A DNA stretch of 46,632 nt, taken from contig NZ_QPJJ01000021.1 of NCBI RefSeq assembly GCF_003337485.1, positions 1 to 46,632 on the forward strand. Direction: 5' to 3'. The notes under the pieces were generated by a model. That model made no database searches, was not told the origin of the DNA, and saw nothing but the letters and a program-made list of their open reading frames with translations. This DNA comes from Saliterribacillus persicus (GTDB lineage Bacteria; Bacillota; Bacilli; Bacillales; Amphibacillaceae). Positions 31,963-41,207 of this stretch are shown here, one piece after another. Every line of letters starts with the position of its first letter. Position 1 is the first letter of the stretch. A program made the translations under genes and the position numbers.

Positions 31963-32631
31963 TTATTTTTGCACGTAACGACTAAAGCGATCTTCTAATC
32001 GTTCCTGGAAGAAAGCAATGATAATACACAGCGGCCAATATATTAGCGCAACTAAAATATACATTGTTAAGGAATCAAATGATCTCCCACCAGCTATTTG
32101 CGCTTTTTGAAATAATTCCGGAACAGTAATAACAGCTGCAAGAGAAGTTGCTTTTACTAAATCCAAGAACACATTTGTCAAAGGCGGGATTGAAATGCGT
32201 GTTGCCTGTGGCAATACAATTTTCCGTAATGATTGAAAATATGAAAAACCTAAAGCTTTTGCAGATTCCCATTGTCCATATGGAACGCTATTTAACGATG
32301 CTCGATTGATTTCAGCAATATAGGCTGCGCTATTCAATCCAAAGCCAAGCACTGCTGCTACATATGCTGACATATTCAAATTTACCATCGGCAAGCCGTA
32401 GTATAAAATAAATAAAAAGACCAAAATTGGCGTACCTCGCATAAACGAAATATAGATACGCGCTGGATAGCGTAATAATTTTGCAGAAGAGCTTCTAGCT
32501 AGCGAAAGAAAGAGTCCTAAAGTTAAACCGAGTGCCATCGATACAAACGATACTGCAATCGTCATCGGTAAGCCGCTTAAGACAAGCGGTAAATTCTCTA
32601 TCGCTAATTTAACATCAAAAAAGTCCTGCAT
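31963..32631 (-). CDS. yckA: Amino-acid ABC transporter permease (YckA-like)
   Basis: A 222-residue permease of the polar amino acid (HisM/GlnP) family, with five helices. The conserved EAA loop reads SAKALGFSYFQSLRKIVLPQ at about 135-155, the contact site for the ATPase. It is encoded 13 bases after the binding protein, hence one unit. Size (222 aa) and partner size (285 aa) resemble B. subtilis YckA/YckB, a pair without its own ATPase. No ATPase gene is near here either. The substrate is probably a sulfur-containing or polar amino acid; this is inferred. Confidence 0.85.
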   Translation of the reverse strand: MQDFFDVKLAIENLPLVLSGLPMTIAVSFVSMALGLTLGLFLSLARSSSAKLLRYPARIYISFMRGTPILVFLFILYYGLPMVNLNMSAYVAAVLGFGLNSAAYIAEINRASLNSVPYGQWESAKALGFSYFQSLRKIVLPQATRISIPPLTNVFLDLVKATSLAAVITVPELFQKAQIAGGRSFDSLTMYILVALIYWPLCIIIAFFQERLEDRFSRYVQK

Positions 32632-32644
32632 TCTTTATCACACC

Positions 32645-33502
32645 TTATAAATCAAGACCTTCGATTTCCTCAATTTCACCCTCAGGCTCTTTTGAAGCAT
32701 CCTCTTGATAAAATTTCGTTGCTAACTCCGATAATGTTCCATCTTCACGCATTTCTGCTAATACTTCGTTTATTCTTTCCTGAAGATCATTTGCATCCTT
32801 ATCCATTGCTACTGCTTGCTCAGTAGGATGGAACTTCAAATCTGGATGAAGGTGAATATCAAACTCTGGAAAAGCACCCACACCAAATTTAGATAAGAAA
32901 TAATCATTTACTATTACATCGGTATTTCCATTATGAACATCACGTAAATACGCTTCATTTGGCGCATTACCGTATGTAACCACTTCTGCACCAAAGTGTT
33001 CTGCTATTTGACTAAAGATTGTGGTAGCACCGCCACCAGCTCTTTTACCCTCTAAATCTTCTAATGTTTCAATCCCAGAGTTATCTTCTTCACGTACTAC
33101 CATCGTACTAAAAGAGTATTTATATGGATCAGAAAAATTATTTTTTTCCTTACGGCTATCTGTTACCTCAATATCATTAACAGCTACATCAATTCTACCA
33201 CTTTCAATCGCAGGAAGCATGCTATCGATTCCCATTATTTCAAATTTAACCTCTAGATCGAGTCTTTTACCAATCTCTTTCATTACCTCAACATCATATC
33301 CAGTTAATTCATCTGTCTCTTCTTCATAATAAGAAGCAGCAATTAATGTACCCGAAGTACCAGCGACAATCTCGCCTTTTTCTTCAATCTCAGCTAATTT
33401 CCCATCAGATTCAGACTGACCTGATTGTTCTTCTGAATCACCTTCTCCACATGCAACTAAGAAAAGGAATAAAACCCCAATAATTAAAAAAAATTTCTTC
33501 AT
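32645..33502 (-). CDS. yckB: Amino-acid ABC transporter substrate-binding lipoprotein (YckB-like)
   Basis: A 285-residue lipoprotein of the SBP_bac_3 family. The lipobox LFLVACGEG places the modified Cys at about residue 19. Binding-protein features follow: AGTSGTLIAASYYEEETDEL, GYDVEVMKEIGKRLDLEVKF, and DSMLPAIESGRIDVAVNDIE. An upstream extension of the frame to 33610 lacks a ribosome site; AAGGGGTG precedes ATG 33502. The gene leads the unit with the permease. The upstream spacer of about 340 bases is shared with the divergent P-type ATPase and has PerR and Fur sites. The Ala-rich tail (EGEIEEIEGLDL) is acidic. Confidence 0.85.
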   Translation of the reverse strand: MKKFFLIIGVLFLFLVACGEGDSEEQSGQSESDGKLAEIEEKGEIVAGTSGTLIAASYYEEETDELTGYDVEVMKEIGKRLDLEVKFEIMGIDSMLPAIESGRIDVAVNDIEVTDSRKEKNNFSDPYKYSFSTMVVREEDNSGIETLEDLEGKRAGGGATTIFSQIAEHFGAEVVTYGNAPNEAYLRDVHNGNTDVIVNDYFLSKFGVGAFPEFDIHLHPDLKFHPTEQAVAMDKDANDLQERINEVLAEMREDGTLSELATKFYQEDASKEPEGEIEEIEGLDL

Positions 33503-33743
33503 CCTGAAACACCCCTTATATTTTGTTATAGATAGTTCACCTAATAAAAGATAACAGTTAATTCTGATTATTTCAAGATTTAAACATCCTGTATCTATTA
33601 AAAAAATCATCTGTTATATATAACAAAAAAGCTCAATATAACAGTAATATATTTTCTAATTGATAATCGTTCTATTCATAAAGAATCCATAATTCCCTCT
33701 TGATTTCTCCTCTCTATATGATAATATAATATTAAGTACTACT

Positions 33744-33758
33744 TTATAATAATTATAA
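33744..33758 (+). promoter_or_regulatory. PerR box before the P1B4 ATPase
   Basis: TTATAATAATTATAA is an exact match to the PerR consensus TTATAAT-N-ATTATAA, a 7-1-7 inverted repeat. It lies 89 bases above the ATPase start and would repress it until peroxide or metal imbalance inactivates PerR. Confidence 0.9.
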
Positions 33759-33762
33759 ATAA

Positions 33763-33781
33763 GATAATGATTATTATTATC
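33763..33781 (+). promoter_or_regulatory. Fur box before the P1B4 ATPase
   Basis: GATAATGATTATTATTATC matches 17 of 19 bases of the Fur box GATAATGATAATCATTATC. It is only four bases from the PerR box. In B. subtilis pfeT, Fur acts as an activator next to PerR; this layout is the same in kind. Confidence 0.75.
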
Positions 33782-33846
33782 AATTAACCTAATTTAAACG
33801 ATTTACTAATGATTAACATTCTCAATTAGATAAGGAGTGTTCAAAA

Positions 33847-35787
33847 ATGGCGACACAAACTAAAATTATTTTAAATAAGAAGCCTGCGAATCATTTTCAT
33901 TCATTAAAAGAGTATCCTAGTTTTCAATTCGTTCGAACACATGCAGAGTTAATTGCAGCTCTCTTGAGTGGTGTATTAATTCTTAGCGCATGGCTCTTTA
34001 GCAGCATGTTAAGCAGTAATGCTCAAGTTGCTGTACTTTTAAGCGCATTCGTAATTGGTGGCTTTGCTAAAGCAAAAGAAGGTATAGAAGAAACCATTCA
34101 AGATAGGACACTGAATGTAGAATTATTAATGATCCTAGCTGCAATCGGCTCAGCTTCAATTGGCTACTGGACAGAAGGGGCTATATTAATATTCATCTTT
34201 GCACTATCTGGCGCACTTGAGACGTACACCATGAATAAAAGTGAAAAAGAAATTGCTTCATTAATGGATTTACAACCCGAAACCGCATGGAAGCTAACAG
34301 ACAATGGCACAGTAGAGGTTCGTGTAGAAGAGCTTACTATAGGTGATAGCATTGTCATCAAGGCTGGGGAGAGAATTCCTGCTGACGGAAAAATTATAAA
34401 GGGTTCCACCACCATTGACGAAAGTGCTTTAACAGGAGAATCCATTCCTGTTGAAAAAGAAATCGACGAAGATGTATTTACTGGTACAGTAAATGGCAAT
34501 GGTAATATTACGGTTGAGATTAATAAGCTTTCAAGTGAATCTCTTTTTCAAAAAATAGTGGAGCTCGTGCAAGCAGCAAAAAGTGAAAGGTCACCTTCCC
34601 AGTTATTTATTGAACGCTTTGAAAGCACCTATGTGAAAATAGTGCTGTTGACTGTTGCCTTTATGATGTTTTTACCACATTACTTAGTTGGATGGAGCTG
34701 GACGGATACTATTTACCGGGCGATGATACTACTTGTTGTTGCATCTCCATGTGCACTTGTAGCCTCTATCATGCCTGCTACCCTTTCATCCATTTCTTCC
34801 AATGCTAGAAATGGCGTTCTATTTAAAGGCGGATTACATCTTGAAAACTTAGCCTCCATTAAAGCAATCGCCTTTGATAAAACGGGCACACTTACAGAAG
34901 GAAAACCTGCAGTAACAGATAACTTAGTAAAAAATGATATCGATACAACAGCACTACATGAAATAGTAGGATCGATCGAAAAAGCTTCTACCCACCCTTT
35001 AGCACAGGCTGTCGTTAATTGGTGTGAAAAAGAAAACTATTCTACCAACCTGGAAGTCGATGAGATTCAAACAATTAGCGGAAAAGGTGTAAAAGCTATT
35101 GTGAATGGTGATGAATGGTTAATTGGAAGCGCAAGATTTGTTGGAACCGAAAAAGCAGAGAATTTTTTAGAAAGTTATGGCAATACCTTTAATAGAGAAG
35201 CGAAAACAATTGTATATGTGGCAAAAGAGGAAGTTGTAGTGGCCGCTTATGCTTTAAAGGATCAGATGCGAAAAGATACCTTAAAGGCAATTCAAACGTT
35301 CAATAATTTAGGAATTAAAACCATTATGTTAACTGGTGATAACGAATCTACAGCTAAAGCAATTGCAGCTGAGGCAAATATTAGCGAGTACCATGCCAAT
35401 TGCTTACCACAAGATAAAGTAGAAATCCTTAAAAAGCTTCGAGAGAAGGAAGAAAGAGTAGCGATGATTGGCGATGGAATTAATGATGCGCCCGCACTAG
35501 CTACTGCAAACTTAGGTATTGCAATGGGAGCCGGTAGTGATGTAGCGCTCGAAACGGCAGATGTTGTGCTAGTAAAAAATAATTTACCAAAAATCGTAGA
35601 GGCGCTTCAAGCATCTAAGAGAATGAATCGCGTGATTAAGCAAAATGTCATCTTTTCTATCGCTGTTATTCTTGTTTTAATCACATCGAACTTCTTACAA
35701 GCAATAGATCTGCCACTCGGAGTCATTGGCCATGAAGGAAGTACAATACTTGTTATTCTTAATGGATTAAGATTATTGAAAATTTAA
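33847..35787 (+). CDS. pfeT: P1B4-type metal-exporting ATPase (PfeT/ZosA-like)
   Basis: A 646-residue heavy-metal P-type ATPase. It lacks an N-terminal metal-binding domain, as is usual for P1B4. Domain marks: actuator loop DESALTGESIPVEKEI, the SPC metal site in VASPCALVASIMPATLSS, the phosphorylated Asp in AFDKTGTLTEGKP, GDGINDAPALA in the hinge, and HEGSTILVILNGLR in the last helix, the P1B4 signature. It exports Fe2+ (or Zn/Co) in this subgroup; adjacent PerR and Fur operators favour iron efflux. AAGGAGTGTTC precedes the ATG. It is a single gene. Confidence 0.9.
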   Translation: MATQTKIILNKKPANHFHSLKEYPSFQFVRTHAELIAALLSGVLILSAWLFSSMLSSNAQVAVLLSAFVIGGFAKAKEGIEETIQDRTLNVELLMILAAIGSASIGYWTEGAILIFIFALSGALETYTMNKSEKEIASLMDLQPETAWKLTDNGTVEVRVEELTIGDSIVIKAGERIPADGKIIKGSTTIDESALTGESIPVEKEIDEDVFTGTVNGNGNITVEINKLSSESLFQKIVELVQAAKSERSPSQLFIERFESTYVKIVLLTVAFMMFLPHYLVGWSWTDTIYRAMILLVVASPCALVASIMPATLSSISSNARNGVLFKGGLHLENLASIKAIAFDKTGTLTEGKPAVTDNLVKNDIDTTALHEIVGSIEKASTHPLAQAVVNWCEKENYSTNLEVDEIQTISGKGVKAIVNGDEWLIGSARFVGTEKAENFLESYGNTFNREAKTIVYVAKEEVVVAAYALKDQMRKDTLKAIQTFNNLGIKTIMLTGDNESTAKAIAAEANISEYHANCLPQDKVEILKKLREKEERVAMIGDGINDAPALATANLGIAMGAGSDVALETADVVLVKNNLPKIVEALQASKRMNRVIKQNVIFSIAVILVLITSNFLQAIDLPLGVIGHEGSTILVILNGLRLLKI

Positions 35788-35872
35788 ATTATAGCTGGAA
35801 AAATTACAAAACTAATGATACTCCTACTTTATGGAAAAGTCTTTTAGTTTAGAGATGTTGAACTGCCCATAT

Positions 35873-35914
35873 AAAAAAGGTACTGCCCGATCATTCGGTA
35901 ACAGTACCTTTTTT
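35873..35914. terminator. Bidirectional terminator
   Basis: AAAAAAGGTACTG (35873-35885) pairs perfectly with CAGTACCTTTTTT (35902-35914). It ends the yfkJ-I-H unit on the minus strand and may also stop the P-type ATPase mRNA. Confidence 0.9.
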
Positions 35915-35915
35915 G

Positions 35916-36770
35916 TTATGTTGCAACTTTTCTCTCTTTGCTTTTCTTTTCGATTAGAGCATTGATTTCTCCACCTGTAATAATAATGATGCCTGATAGG
36001 TAAAACCAAATCATAAGTATAATGACACCACCAAGGCTTCCGTATGTTGCGGAATAATTTCCCATTGTGGTTACATAATAAGAGAATGCTAATGAAGCTA
36101 ATTGCCAAAATACTGTTGCAAAAATAGCACCTACATACACATGCTTAAAATATACACGTTTACTTGGGGCTAGACGGTATAAGACCACTAACACAATAAA
36201 GAATACAATAGATGATATCACCCATCTTAATGTATTCCACATACTCAAGAACCCATCTGAAAGTCCAAAAAATGAAAACAAATAGACACCAATCATACGG
36301 CCAAATATCGGTAATACAAAAGCAGTAATAATAACAACAACCATTGCTACTGTTAGAACAATAGAAATAGCTCTTGCGATTAAAAAGGAACGATCTTCCT
36401 CAATATTATAAGCAGTGTTAAGCGATCGCATAAGTGCGTTTATTCCGTTTGAAGCTGACCATAAGGTACCAATAATACCTATGGATAATAAACCACCATT
36501 ACGATCATTTGCAATCTGTGAGATATTGTCATTTAACAGGGTCATAATTTCTTCCGGTGCATAAGTAGAAAGAAAGCTCATGACGTCAATATCATCGAAG
36601 GGTAGATAACCGACTAGGGTCACTAAAAATAAAATAAAGGGTAATAATGATAGCAGGAAAAAGTAAGCAAGCTGCGCTGCAAGACCAGTAACATCATCAT
36701 CCATAACACGTTTACCCAACTGTTTCCCGAAGGACACAATTGGGTGCTTCATCAAACTATTTTTGTTCAT
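35916..36770 (-). CDS. yfkH: YihY/BrkB-family membrane protein (YfkH)
   Basis: A 284-residue, six-helix membrane protein of the YihY (virulence factor BrkB) family. DDVTGLAAQLAYFFLLSLLP at about 23-42 and the repeat GIIGTLWSASNGINALMRSL near 99-118 are its hallmarks; a late helix reads GGVIILMIWFYLSGIIIITG. The function is debated; transport or envelope maintenance is suggested. It starts 14 bases inside the end of the YfkI gene, so translation is coupled. The order yfkJ-yfkI-yfkH is as in B. subtilis. A terminator follows immediately. Confidence 0.9.
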   Translation of the reverse strand: MNKNSLMKHPIVSFGKQLGKRVMDDDVTGLAAQLAYFFLLSLLPFILFLVTLVGYLPFDDIDVMSFLSTYAPEEIMTLLNDNISQIANDRNGGLLSIGIIGTLWSASNGINALMRSLNTAYNIEEDRSFLIARAISIVLTVAMVVVIITAFVLPIFGRMIGVYLFSFFGLSDGFLSMWNTLRWVISSIVFFIVLVVLYRLAPSKRVYFKHVYVGAIFATVFWQLASLAFSYYVTTMGNYSATYGSLGGVIILMIWFYLSGIIIITGGEINALIEKKSKERKVAT

Positions 36771-37080
36771 TGCTAGCTCCAGTTGACTCTTCTAGTATTG
36801 CTTCGCTTTTATCCTCCACTGAATTCGTTACTTCTTCTAATTGATTTAAAATAGATAACACACTAGAAAGACCAGCAGAAACTTGCTTGGAAGCTTTTTG
36901 GTATCCATGATTAAGTTGATTTAAAGCATCAGATGGATGCTTCACGTAATACCCGGCAGAGTCCTTTGATTCTGATAATTTTCTACTAGCATACCTTCTT
37001 GTATCCTCATCAAATAGCGTAATTAAACCTCCCGCTACTGCTCCAATAATGATACCTTTACATAATAATTGTTTACCCAT
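36757..37080 (-). CDS. yfkI: YtxH-like small protein (YfkI)
   Basis: A 107-residue protein with an N-terminal Gly-rich hydrophobic segment (KGIIIGAVAGGLITLFDEDT, 8-27) and a soluble, charged helical tail. The first 40 residues resemble the YtxH group of general-stress-like proteins. The tail is Ser/Glu-rich with coiled-coil character (VSAGLSSVLSILNQLEEVTN). It overlaps the YfkH gene by 14 bases and follows yfkJ by 129 bases, the same cluster as in B. subtilis. In that organism the cluster is linked to stress resistance; here it is inferred. Confidence 0.82.
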   Translation of the reverse strand: MGKQLLCKGIIIGAVAGGLITLFDEDTRRYASRKLSESKDSAGYYVKHPSDALNQLNHGYQKASKQVSAGLSSVLSILNQLEEVTNSVEDKSEAILEESTGASNEQK

Positions 37081-37209
37081 TTACTATCATCCTTTCTGCG
37101 TCTTTTTTTAAGAAGAATTGTGTCTTTAAATGTGTGATGAATAGAATTCATTTGTATTACTTCGAACCTTAAAATATGCCTCACATAGCTTCATGCCTAT
37201 GTGAATTTT

Positions 37210-37677
37210 TTACTTTTTCTCGTTCTTCAAAAAATGATATAACTTTTCACAGCCCTCTTTTACTAATTCATAGGTGTAATCAAAATTCTTTGTAAAGTAA
37301 GGGTCAGGAACATTTTGTTCTTTCGGATTATCTACAAAATCCATTAATCGTTTCACAACTACCTGCTGATTTAGATGACGAAAAGCTTCAAGGTCTTGCA
37401 TGTTTTGTTCATCCATTGCAACAATATAGTCATACTGATCCCAATCAGCCTCTTGTATCTGTCTAGCCTCTTGTCCTTGATAGCTTATCTCATAACGATC
37501 TAAGATATCTCTTGTGCCTTGATGAGGAGGTTTGCCTACATGCCAATTCCCCATTCCTGCTGAGTCAATTTCAAAGTTTTGCTCTTCTCTCTTTTCTTTT
37601 ACGATTTGTCTAAAAATCGCTTCTGCCATTGGTGATCGGCAAATATTTCCTAAACAAACAAATAATACTTTAATCAT
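37210..37677 (-). CDS. yfkJ: Low-molecular-weight protein tyrosine phosphatase (YfkJ)
   Basis: A 155-residue phosphatase of the LMW-PTP family. The P-loop VCLGNICRSPMAEAIF carries the catalytic Cys8 and Arg14 in CxxxxxR. The acid-loop DPY (VPDPYFTKNFDYTYELV, near 127-143) gives the general acid Asp. This is the full family layout. AGGTGGT precedes the ATG. It heads the yfkJ-I-H unit; a small hairpin (CACATAG/CTATGTG) between it and yfkI may reduce downstream expression. In B. subtilis the enzyme acts in ethanol stress resistance. Confidence 0.93.
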   Translation of the reverse strand: MIKVLFVCLGNICRSPMAEAIFRQIVKEKREEQNFEIDSAGMGNWHVGKPPHQGTRDILDRYEISYQGQEARQIQEADWDQYDYIVAMDEQNMQDLEAFRHLNQQVVVKRLMDFVDNPKEQNVPDPYFTKNFDYTYELVKEGCEKLYHFLKNEKK

Positions 37678-37742
37678 ATAATACCACCTATTCTAATTTT
37701 CTAACCTTCTTTTTCCATTGAGTCCTTTTTTATCCGACCAGT

Positions 37743-38417
37743 TTAAGAGCTCAACGGTTCAATGCATGCTTTTTCTTCGTTTTTAACTGAATTGACAGTA
37801 TTGCTCACATTATAGGCAGCCAAATCACTTATCTCGATCTCTTGTAAAAAAGCAGCTCTTTCTATAGGATCTGTTGCATTTGGGTTTATCCATTCGTTTT
37901 CTTTTCCTTCTGGTAAAATCACCGGCATTCTGTCATGAATATCCGACATAAAGGAGTTCGCTTCCTTTGTAAGAATGGTACAGGTGAACAAAACCTCACC
38001 GTCTTTCTCCCATTTATCCCATAATCCCGCAAAGGCAAAAAGAGGTCGATTTTCTAAATAAATACGTTTTGGTTGCTTTCCCGCCTCTGTCTTCTTCCAT
38101 TCATAAAAACTATCAGCAACAATGAGACAACGTTTGTTGGCCATTAATCGTTTAAAGCTAGGCTTTTCATGCGCTGTTTCACTTCGTGCATTAATCATTT
38201 TATACCCTATTTTTTTATCCTTTGACCAGCTCGGTACCAGTCCCCATTTAATTGGACCCATTCTTTTCTTCGTTCCATCATGAATGATCGAAAGGATTTC
38301 TTGTCCTGGAGCAATATTATATCTTGGCAAATAGTCGCTGAAATCAGACTTCCCTTCTAATCCAAATGCTTCATATATCTCAAATTCACTTACTGTTAAA
38401 GTGAACCGACCACACAT
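37743..38417 (-). CDS. SOS response-associated (SRAP/HMCES-type) protein
   Basis: A 224-residue SRAP-domain protein (YedK/YoqW/HMCES). The mature N-terminus must be Cys, and the frame supplies MCGRFT at 38417; a GTG three codons upstream would bury the Cys and overlaps the ribosome site AAGGGGTG, so ATG 38417 is chosen. Other conserved residues: Asn in YNIAPGQ and MINARSET, Glu in DSFYEWKKTE, and His in DIHDRMPVIL. The protein crosslinks to abasic sites in single-stranded DNA to shield them, and removes itself by self-reversal. It lies below the plsC gene on the same strand. Confidence 0.92.
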   Translation of the reverse strand: MCGRFTLTVSEFEIYEAFGLEGKSDFSDYLPRYNIAPGQEILSIIHDGTKKRMGPIKWGLVPSWSKDKKIGYKMINARSETAHEKPSFKRLMANKRCLIVADSFYEWKKTEAGKQPKRIYLENRPLFAFAGLWDKWEKDGEVLFTCTILTKEANSFMSDIHDRMPVILPEGKENEWINPNATDPIERAAFLQEIEISDLAAYNVSNTVNSVKNEEKACIEPLSS

Positions 38418-38444
38418 AGCCTTCACCCCTTCAGCTTAAAGTAG

Positions 38445-39167
38445 CTATTCTTTGGTATTTTTTAATAACGTGGTTCTAATTTCTTCTGATATATTTTCCA
38501 TAATTTCTACATTCTTTTGGGTTTGATATACTTCAGGGTCTATTGGTTTGTGTATCCACATTTGAACATGCGCAGGTTTAATGGCACCATCATTACCCTC
38601 TAACATATGATAAGTGCCATCAATCGCAATCGGTACGATAGGCACCTTTGCCTTTGTTCCTAATCGTAAACTACCCGCTTTAAATTCTTTTAAACTAGCC
38701 CCTTTACTTCTTGTTCCCTCTGGGAAAATTACTAATGAATATCCATCCTTTAAATTTTCTATTCCCTTCGCCATCACTTTAATTGCTTCTCTTTTATTGG
38801 CACGATCGATAAATACACAGCCTATCTCTTCCATCCAGCTACTTATGATAGGCAGTCGTTTAATTTCTTTTTTAGCGATAAATCCAATTGGTCTATCTAA
38901 GTACCCAAGTAATAATAAAATATCAAATAAGCCTTGATGGTTAGCGACGTAAAGTGCTGGGCCATCAGGTAAGTTTTCTTTCCCATGAACTTCTACTGTG
39001 GTTTTTGTTTTCTTGATCACTTTTTCTGAAACCTGTTGAGCGGTTTGAAAAATTTCTTCTTGCTGATTAAATTTCTCTTCCTTACTTAGTTTTTTAACTT
39101 TTCGTAATTTCGGTAAGGTGTTAAATACAATGATCGCTGCATAGGTGTATATCCATAGTGTACGCAA
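38445..39167 (-). CDS. plsC: 1-acyl-sn-glycerol-3-phosphate acyltransferase PlsC
   Basis: A 240-residue lysophosphatidic acid acyltransferase. The catalytic HX4D box is NHQGLFDILLLLGYLDRPIG near residue 73, and the substrate-binding box is IFPEGTRSKGASLKEFKAGS near 150. An N-terminal membrane segment (1-18) anchors it. It transfers the second acyl chain to make phosphatidic acid. It lies 27 bases above the SRAP gene, so the two could be co-transcribed. The length equals the PlsC norm. Confidence 0.93.
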   Translation of the reverse strand: MRTLWIYTYAAIIVFNTLPKLRKVKKLSKEEKFNQQEEIFQTAQQVSEKVIKKTKTTVEVHGKENLPDGPALYVANHQGLFDILLLLGYLDRPIGFIAKKEIKRLPIISSWMEEIGCVFIDRANKREAIKVMAKGIENLKDGYSLVIFPEGTRSKGASLKEFKAGSLRLGTKAKVPIVPIAIDGTYHMLEGNDGAIKPAHVQMWIHKPIDPEVYQTQKNVEIMENISEEIRTTLLKNTKE

Positions 39168-39232
39168 TGTTGTTCTCCCCTATTATCTAAAATATTGTTT
39201 TTCTTTTTTATAGTGTGGTCCATGCCCATCCA

Positions 39233-39877
39233 TTATTTTCGCTCTAACTTCTTTTTTAAAGATGCACGGACATTACTTGCGAGTTTTGGGTGTTCACTAA
39301 AAAGCTGTATGTCTCTTTCGCCAACAGAATTGTGAAATAGCGCCTTAAATATAGCCGAAGATGATATTTCTGCCGGATCCTGATAAACTTTTTCCACTAC
39401 AGAATCCTTTGAAACGTCACCTTCTTTGAGAACACGGAAATAATAACCGCCGTAGCCTGTTTCTGTCACGATCTTCGGAATATCTTTAATTTGATGATAG
39501 GCCGCTATTTTGTAGCATGGCTGCCTTGGCTGCGATATTTCTATAATGGCGTCTCCTAATTGGAATTGATCTCCTATATAAACAGCCTCTTCAGTTAACC
39601 CTTTAATGGTGATATTTTCGCCAAAAGCTGGATAGGAAAAGGAACGATCATAATGTTTTTCCCAAAAGGGATAATGCTCCACAGGATAAAAGAGTAAAGC
39701 TTTCTCCTCACCCCCATGGTTTTTCAGATCGGCTTGGCCGTCCTCTGTGAATCCGGTTTTGGTTAACCTTACAGCATGTTCAATCGGTTTTTTTACGAAA
39801 CCTGTTTCGATTTCTTTCGTGCCGAACTGATAGGTGGACGGTTTGCCCACATTAAAAGATACGATTTTATAGGTCAA
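39233..39877 (-). CDS. yflK: MOSC-domain protein (YflK/YiiM-like)
   Basis: A 214-residue MOSC protein of the YiiM/YflK type. Marks: DLKNHGGEEKALLFYPVEHY near 51-70, PAFGENITIKGL near 83-94, and the conserved Cys in ISQPRQPCYKIAAYH near 114-128, which binds the molybdenum cofactor sulfur or cofactor itself. Such proteins reduce N-hydroxylated compounds or carry sulfur. The C-terminal 60 residues form the usual helical bundle. AGGGGGAAATACG-like sequence lies upstream of the ATG. It stands alone, divergent from mreBH across 320 bases. Confidence 0.85.
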   Translation of the reverse strand: MTYKIVSFNVGKPSTYQFGTKEIETGFVKKPIEHAVRLTKTGFTEDGQADLKNHGGEEKALLFYPVEHYPFWEKHYDRSFSYPAFGENITIKGLTEEAVYIGDQFQLGDAIIEISQPRQPCYKIAAYHQIKDIPKIVTETGYGGYYFRVLKEGDVSKDSVVEKVYQDPAEISSSAIFKALFHNSVGERDIQLFSEHPKLASNVRASLKKKLERK

Positions 39878-40199
39878 CGTATTTCCTCCCCATCTTTTTA
39901 GAGCTTATTTCTCTCATTATACTAAAAATAGCGTGTGCCGTCGTGGATTCAAAATTCTCTCTTTGGTAATCGATTTGGCCATACAAAATTTTATCTTGTC
40001 GAAAATAGTTTTATTTGATAAAAAAAGTGTGTTTTAAGGTGCGAGGTGACGCAAAAATACAAGTTTTTGTGTTTATTTACATTAATCCCCTGCAGACCTA
40101 CCCCCATAATTTTCGTTAGACTTAAGAAAAGCTATATAGAAAGTATTGCTATATTTACTTAATAAAAAATTATCTTGATTATAAACTGGAGGATTCATT
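39878..40199. other. Divergent gap before mreBH
   Basis: About 320 AT-rich bases between the MOSC gene and mreBH. An ACCCCC sequence at about 40099-40104 recalls a SigI-type -35, but no CGAA-type -10 lies at a suitable distance. No other promoter element was convincing. Confidence 0.4.
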
Positions 40200-41207
40200 A
40201 TGTTTTCAAATGCTGAAGTAGGAATCGATTTAGGTACTGCAAATGTTTTAATATATACAAAATCAAAGGGTATCGTTCTCAATGAGCCATCTGTTGTGGC
40301 CATTGACACCCGCACAAAGCAAGTCGTTGCTGTTGGAAATGACGCAAAAAATATGATCGGAAAAACACCAGGACATATCGTCCCTATCCGCCCGCTTCGT
40401 GACGGTGTGATCGCTGACTTTGATACAACCACGCAGATGTTACGTGTATTACTTAAAAAGGTTAGTAAAACTGCTGGGTTATCCATGCGCAAGCCTAGTG
40501 TGGTTGTTTGTACTCCGTCTGGAAGCACAGCTGTAGAGCGCCGTGCTATCCATAATGCCGTTAAAAATTATGGAGCGAAAGAGGTACATCTAATTGAAGA
40601 ACCTGTCGCTGCTGCTATTGGAGCGGACTTACCTGTTGCAGAGCCAACTGCTAGTGTCATCGTAGATATTGGTGGCGGAACTAGTGAAGTTGGGATTATT
40701 TCCTTTGGTGGAGTGGTTTCGTGTAAATCAGTTCGTGTTGGTGGAGACCATATGGATGAAGAGATTATTCAATTCGTACGTAAAAATTTCAATGTGTTAA
40801 TCGGAGAAAGCACAGCAGAGAACATTAAGATGGAAATTGGACATGCATTAATCGATCACAAGGAAGAAACAATGGAAGTAAGAGGCCGTGACCTTGTTAC
40901 AGGACTGCCTCGCGTTGTAACTGTTACTTCTACGCAGGTACAATCTGCGATCAAAGAAACGCTGGAATCCATCTTCACAGCTATCCGTGATACGTTAGAA
41001 AACTGTCCGCCTGAACTAAGTGGAGATATCGTTGACCACGGCATTACCCTAACTGGTGGTGGCGCTCTATTAAAAGGAATGCAAGATTGGTTAAAGCAAG
41101 AAGTAAACGTGCCTGTGCACATGGCACCAAATCCGTTAGAATCAGTTGCAATCGGAACAGGCCGCTCCCTTCAAATGATACACAAGCTACAAAAAGCAGC
41201 GAAATAA
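40200..41207 (+). CDS. mreBH: MreBH (MreB-family cytoskeletal protein)
   Basis: A 335-residue actin-like protein of the MreB/Mbl/MreBH group. Phosphate-1 loop: [20 protein letters not shown]; phosphate-2: [20 protein letters not shown]; adenosine motif: [20 protein letters not shown]. The opening [20 protein letters not shown] and total length fit MreBH (335 aa) better than Mbl or MreB. MreBH helps place cell-wall hydrolases and is induced by heat through SigI in B. subtilis. ACTGGAGGA precedes the ATG by seven bases. The gene is followed by hairpin repeats. Confidence 0.92.
   Translation: MFSNAEVGIDLGTANVLIYTKSKGIVLNEPSVVAIDTRTKQVVAVGNDAKNMIGKTPGHIVPIRPLRDGVIADFDTTTQMLRVLLKKVSKTAGLSMRKPSVVVCTPSGSTAVERRAIHNAVKNYGAKEVHLIEEPVAAAIGADLPVAEPTASVIVDIGGGTSEVGIISFGGVVSCKSVRVGGDHMDEEIIQFVRKNFNVLIGESTAENIKMEIGHALIDHKEETMEVRGRDLVTGLPRVVTVTSTQVQSAIKETLESIFTAIRDTLENCPPELSGDIVDHGITLTGGGALLKGMQDWLKQEVNVPVHMAPNPLESVAIGTGRSLQMIHKLQKAAK

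Noticed and set aside
40070-40130. SigI promoter for mreBH
   Set aside because: An ACCCCC motif is present, but no matching -10 (CGAA-like) lies at the right spacing.
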